In this document: piece after piece, positions 30,472-30,795 of the stretch
Layout of the letters: every line of letters begins with the position of its first letter
How positions within the stretch are numbered: the first letter of the stretch is position 1
NCBI GenBank assembly: GCA_029204225.1
Contig: MU836298.1
Span: 1 to 30,795, forward strand
Source: Diphasiastrum complanatum
Taxonomy: Eukaryota > Streptophyta > Lycopodiopsida > Lycopodiales > Lycopodiaceae
DNA length: 30,795 nt
Direction of reading: 5' to 3'
Made by a program: the position numbers and the translations under genes
The notes under the pieces: model-generated
Database searches by the model: none
Seen by the model: only the letters and a program-made list of their open reading frames with translations
Told to the model about the DNA's origin: nothing

Positions 30472-30795
30472 ATGACGTAGACCAAGCAAACAGCACGAGG
30501 CCACCCTAGTGGAATACCAATCTCAGGAGTGGGTCAGAGAAATCCACCACCACCACCTCGTCCACCACCACCTCCTCCTAGGCCAAGGAGAAGAAGAAGA
30601 GACCCACCTTGGCTCAAGGATATTCGGAAGCTACAGAAGACATATAATCTTCTGATTTCGAAAGCTCACATACAAAGATCCATCAAAGACGTTACAAGAA
30701 GTGTATCTGCAGATGTGAGATGGATGGTAACTGCAGTTGAGACACTGCACACTACATATGAGGATTTTCAAGTGAAATTTTTTTCAGATACTGTT
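30472..30795 (+). CDS. Divergent histone H3-like protein (partial, runs off the window)
   Basis: From 30481 an open frame of 105 codons runs to the window edge. It starts TKQTAR, identical to H3 residues 3-8, but Gly follows in place of K9. The tail is then Pro/Arg-rich (RNPPPPPRPPPP, RPRRRRRDPPW) and nearly as long as a normal H3 tail. H3 K9, K14, K18, K23, K27 and K36 have no equivalents. The histone fold follows without gaps: WLKDIRKLQKTYNLLISK (alpha-N into alpha-1), IQRSIKDV, ADVRWMVTAVETLH (alpha-2) and FFSDT, corresponding to H3 L48-T107. About 22 of 62 positions are identical by eye. Loop 1 has H3 length rather than the longer loop common in CENH3. The ATG at 30472 is placed exactly as H3 Met would be, but codon 3 is TAG. 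Either the gene is broken, or ACC is the first codon of an exon after an AG acceptor. It could be a divergent H3 variant, a CENH3-like protein or a decaying copy. Confidence 0.75.

Overview
The window reads as land-plant nuclear DNA. It is AT-rich, has long microsatellites, short GT-AG introns, and retrotransposon primer sites TGGTATCAGAGC (initiator Met-tRNA type), all typical of plant Ty1/copia and Ty3/gypsy elements. The species cannot be named from sequence alone. Nearly everything recognisable is a layered set of transposable elements, plus a few gene-like islands.

Left part (1-13.2 kb): an AT-rich gene-free stretch (1-3982) with a tandem 176-bp repeat and two microsatellites. A Ty3/gypsy element D (+ strand) starts near 3983. 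Its LTR is split by a complete Ty1/copia element B (4115-9211, - strand, 820-bp LTRs, TSD TAGGG). The rest of the D LTR, its PBS, leader and broken gag follow to 11250. There a rearranged copia fragment C (11251-13219, - strand) interrupts gag.

Middle (13.2-16.6 kb): a TATA-box promoter and a motif-rich leader precede an unrecognised broken ORF (13734-14750). Next come an inverted D-type LTR (E), a cluster of palindromes (GCGTGGATAATCCACGC type), AT-rich direct repeats, and a decayed copia remnant F with PBS and an RT fragment.

Right part (16.9-30.8 kb): a decayed CACTA/EnSpm TNP2 transposase gene (- strand, 20840-16885). A young copia element A follows (21188-27453, + strand, TSD TTATT, LTRs about 1.2% diverged, 3' LTR with an extra 40-bp tandem copy). 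Then comes a decayed SET-domain gene (- strand, about 28457-27480) with an upstream TATA box, a second palindrome cluster (29649-29714) and a short Ser/Arg-rich ORF. At the very edge is a highly divergent histone H3-like coding sequence (30481 to window end). It keeps the tail motif TKQTAR and an ungapped histone-fold alignment, but has a Pro/Arg-rich tail that lacks most modifiable lysines.

The most interesting signals are: the divergent H3-like gene; a CpG-rich motif (GATATYRAWTCAGCGCRC, both orientations) clustered upstream of two unrelated ORFs 17 kb apart; shared 17-bp palindromes on either side of the TNP2/SET block; five phased CCAAT boxes with the same 31/33/33/33 spacing in every copia LTR checked; and in-frame deletions in element B that remove the integrase catalytic residues but keep an 857-codon ORF open.
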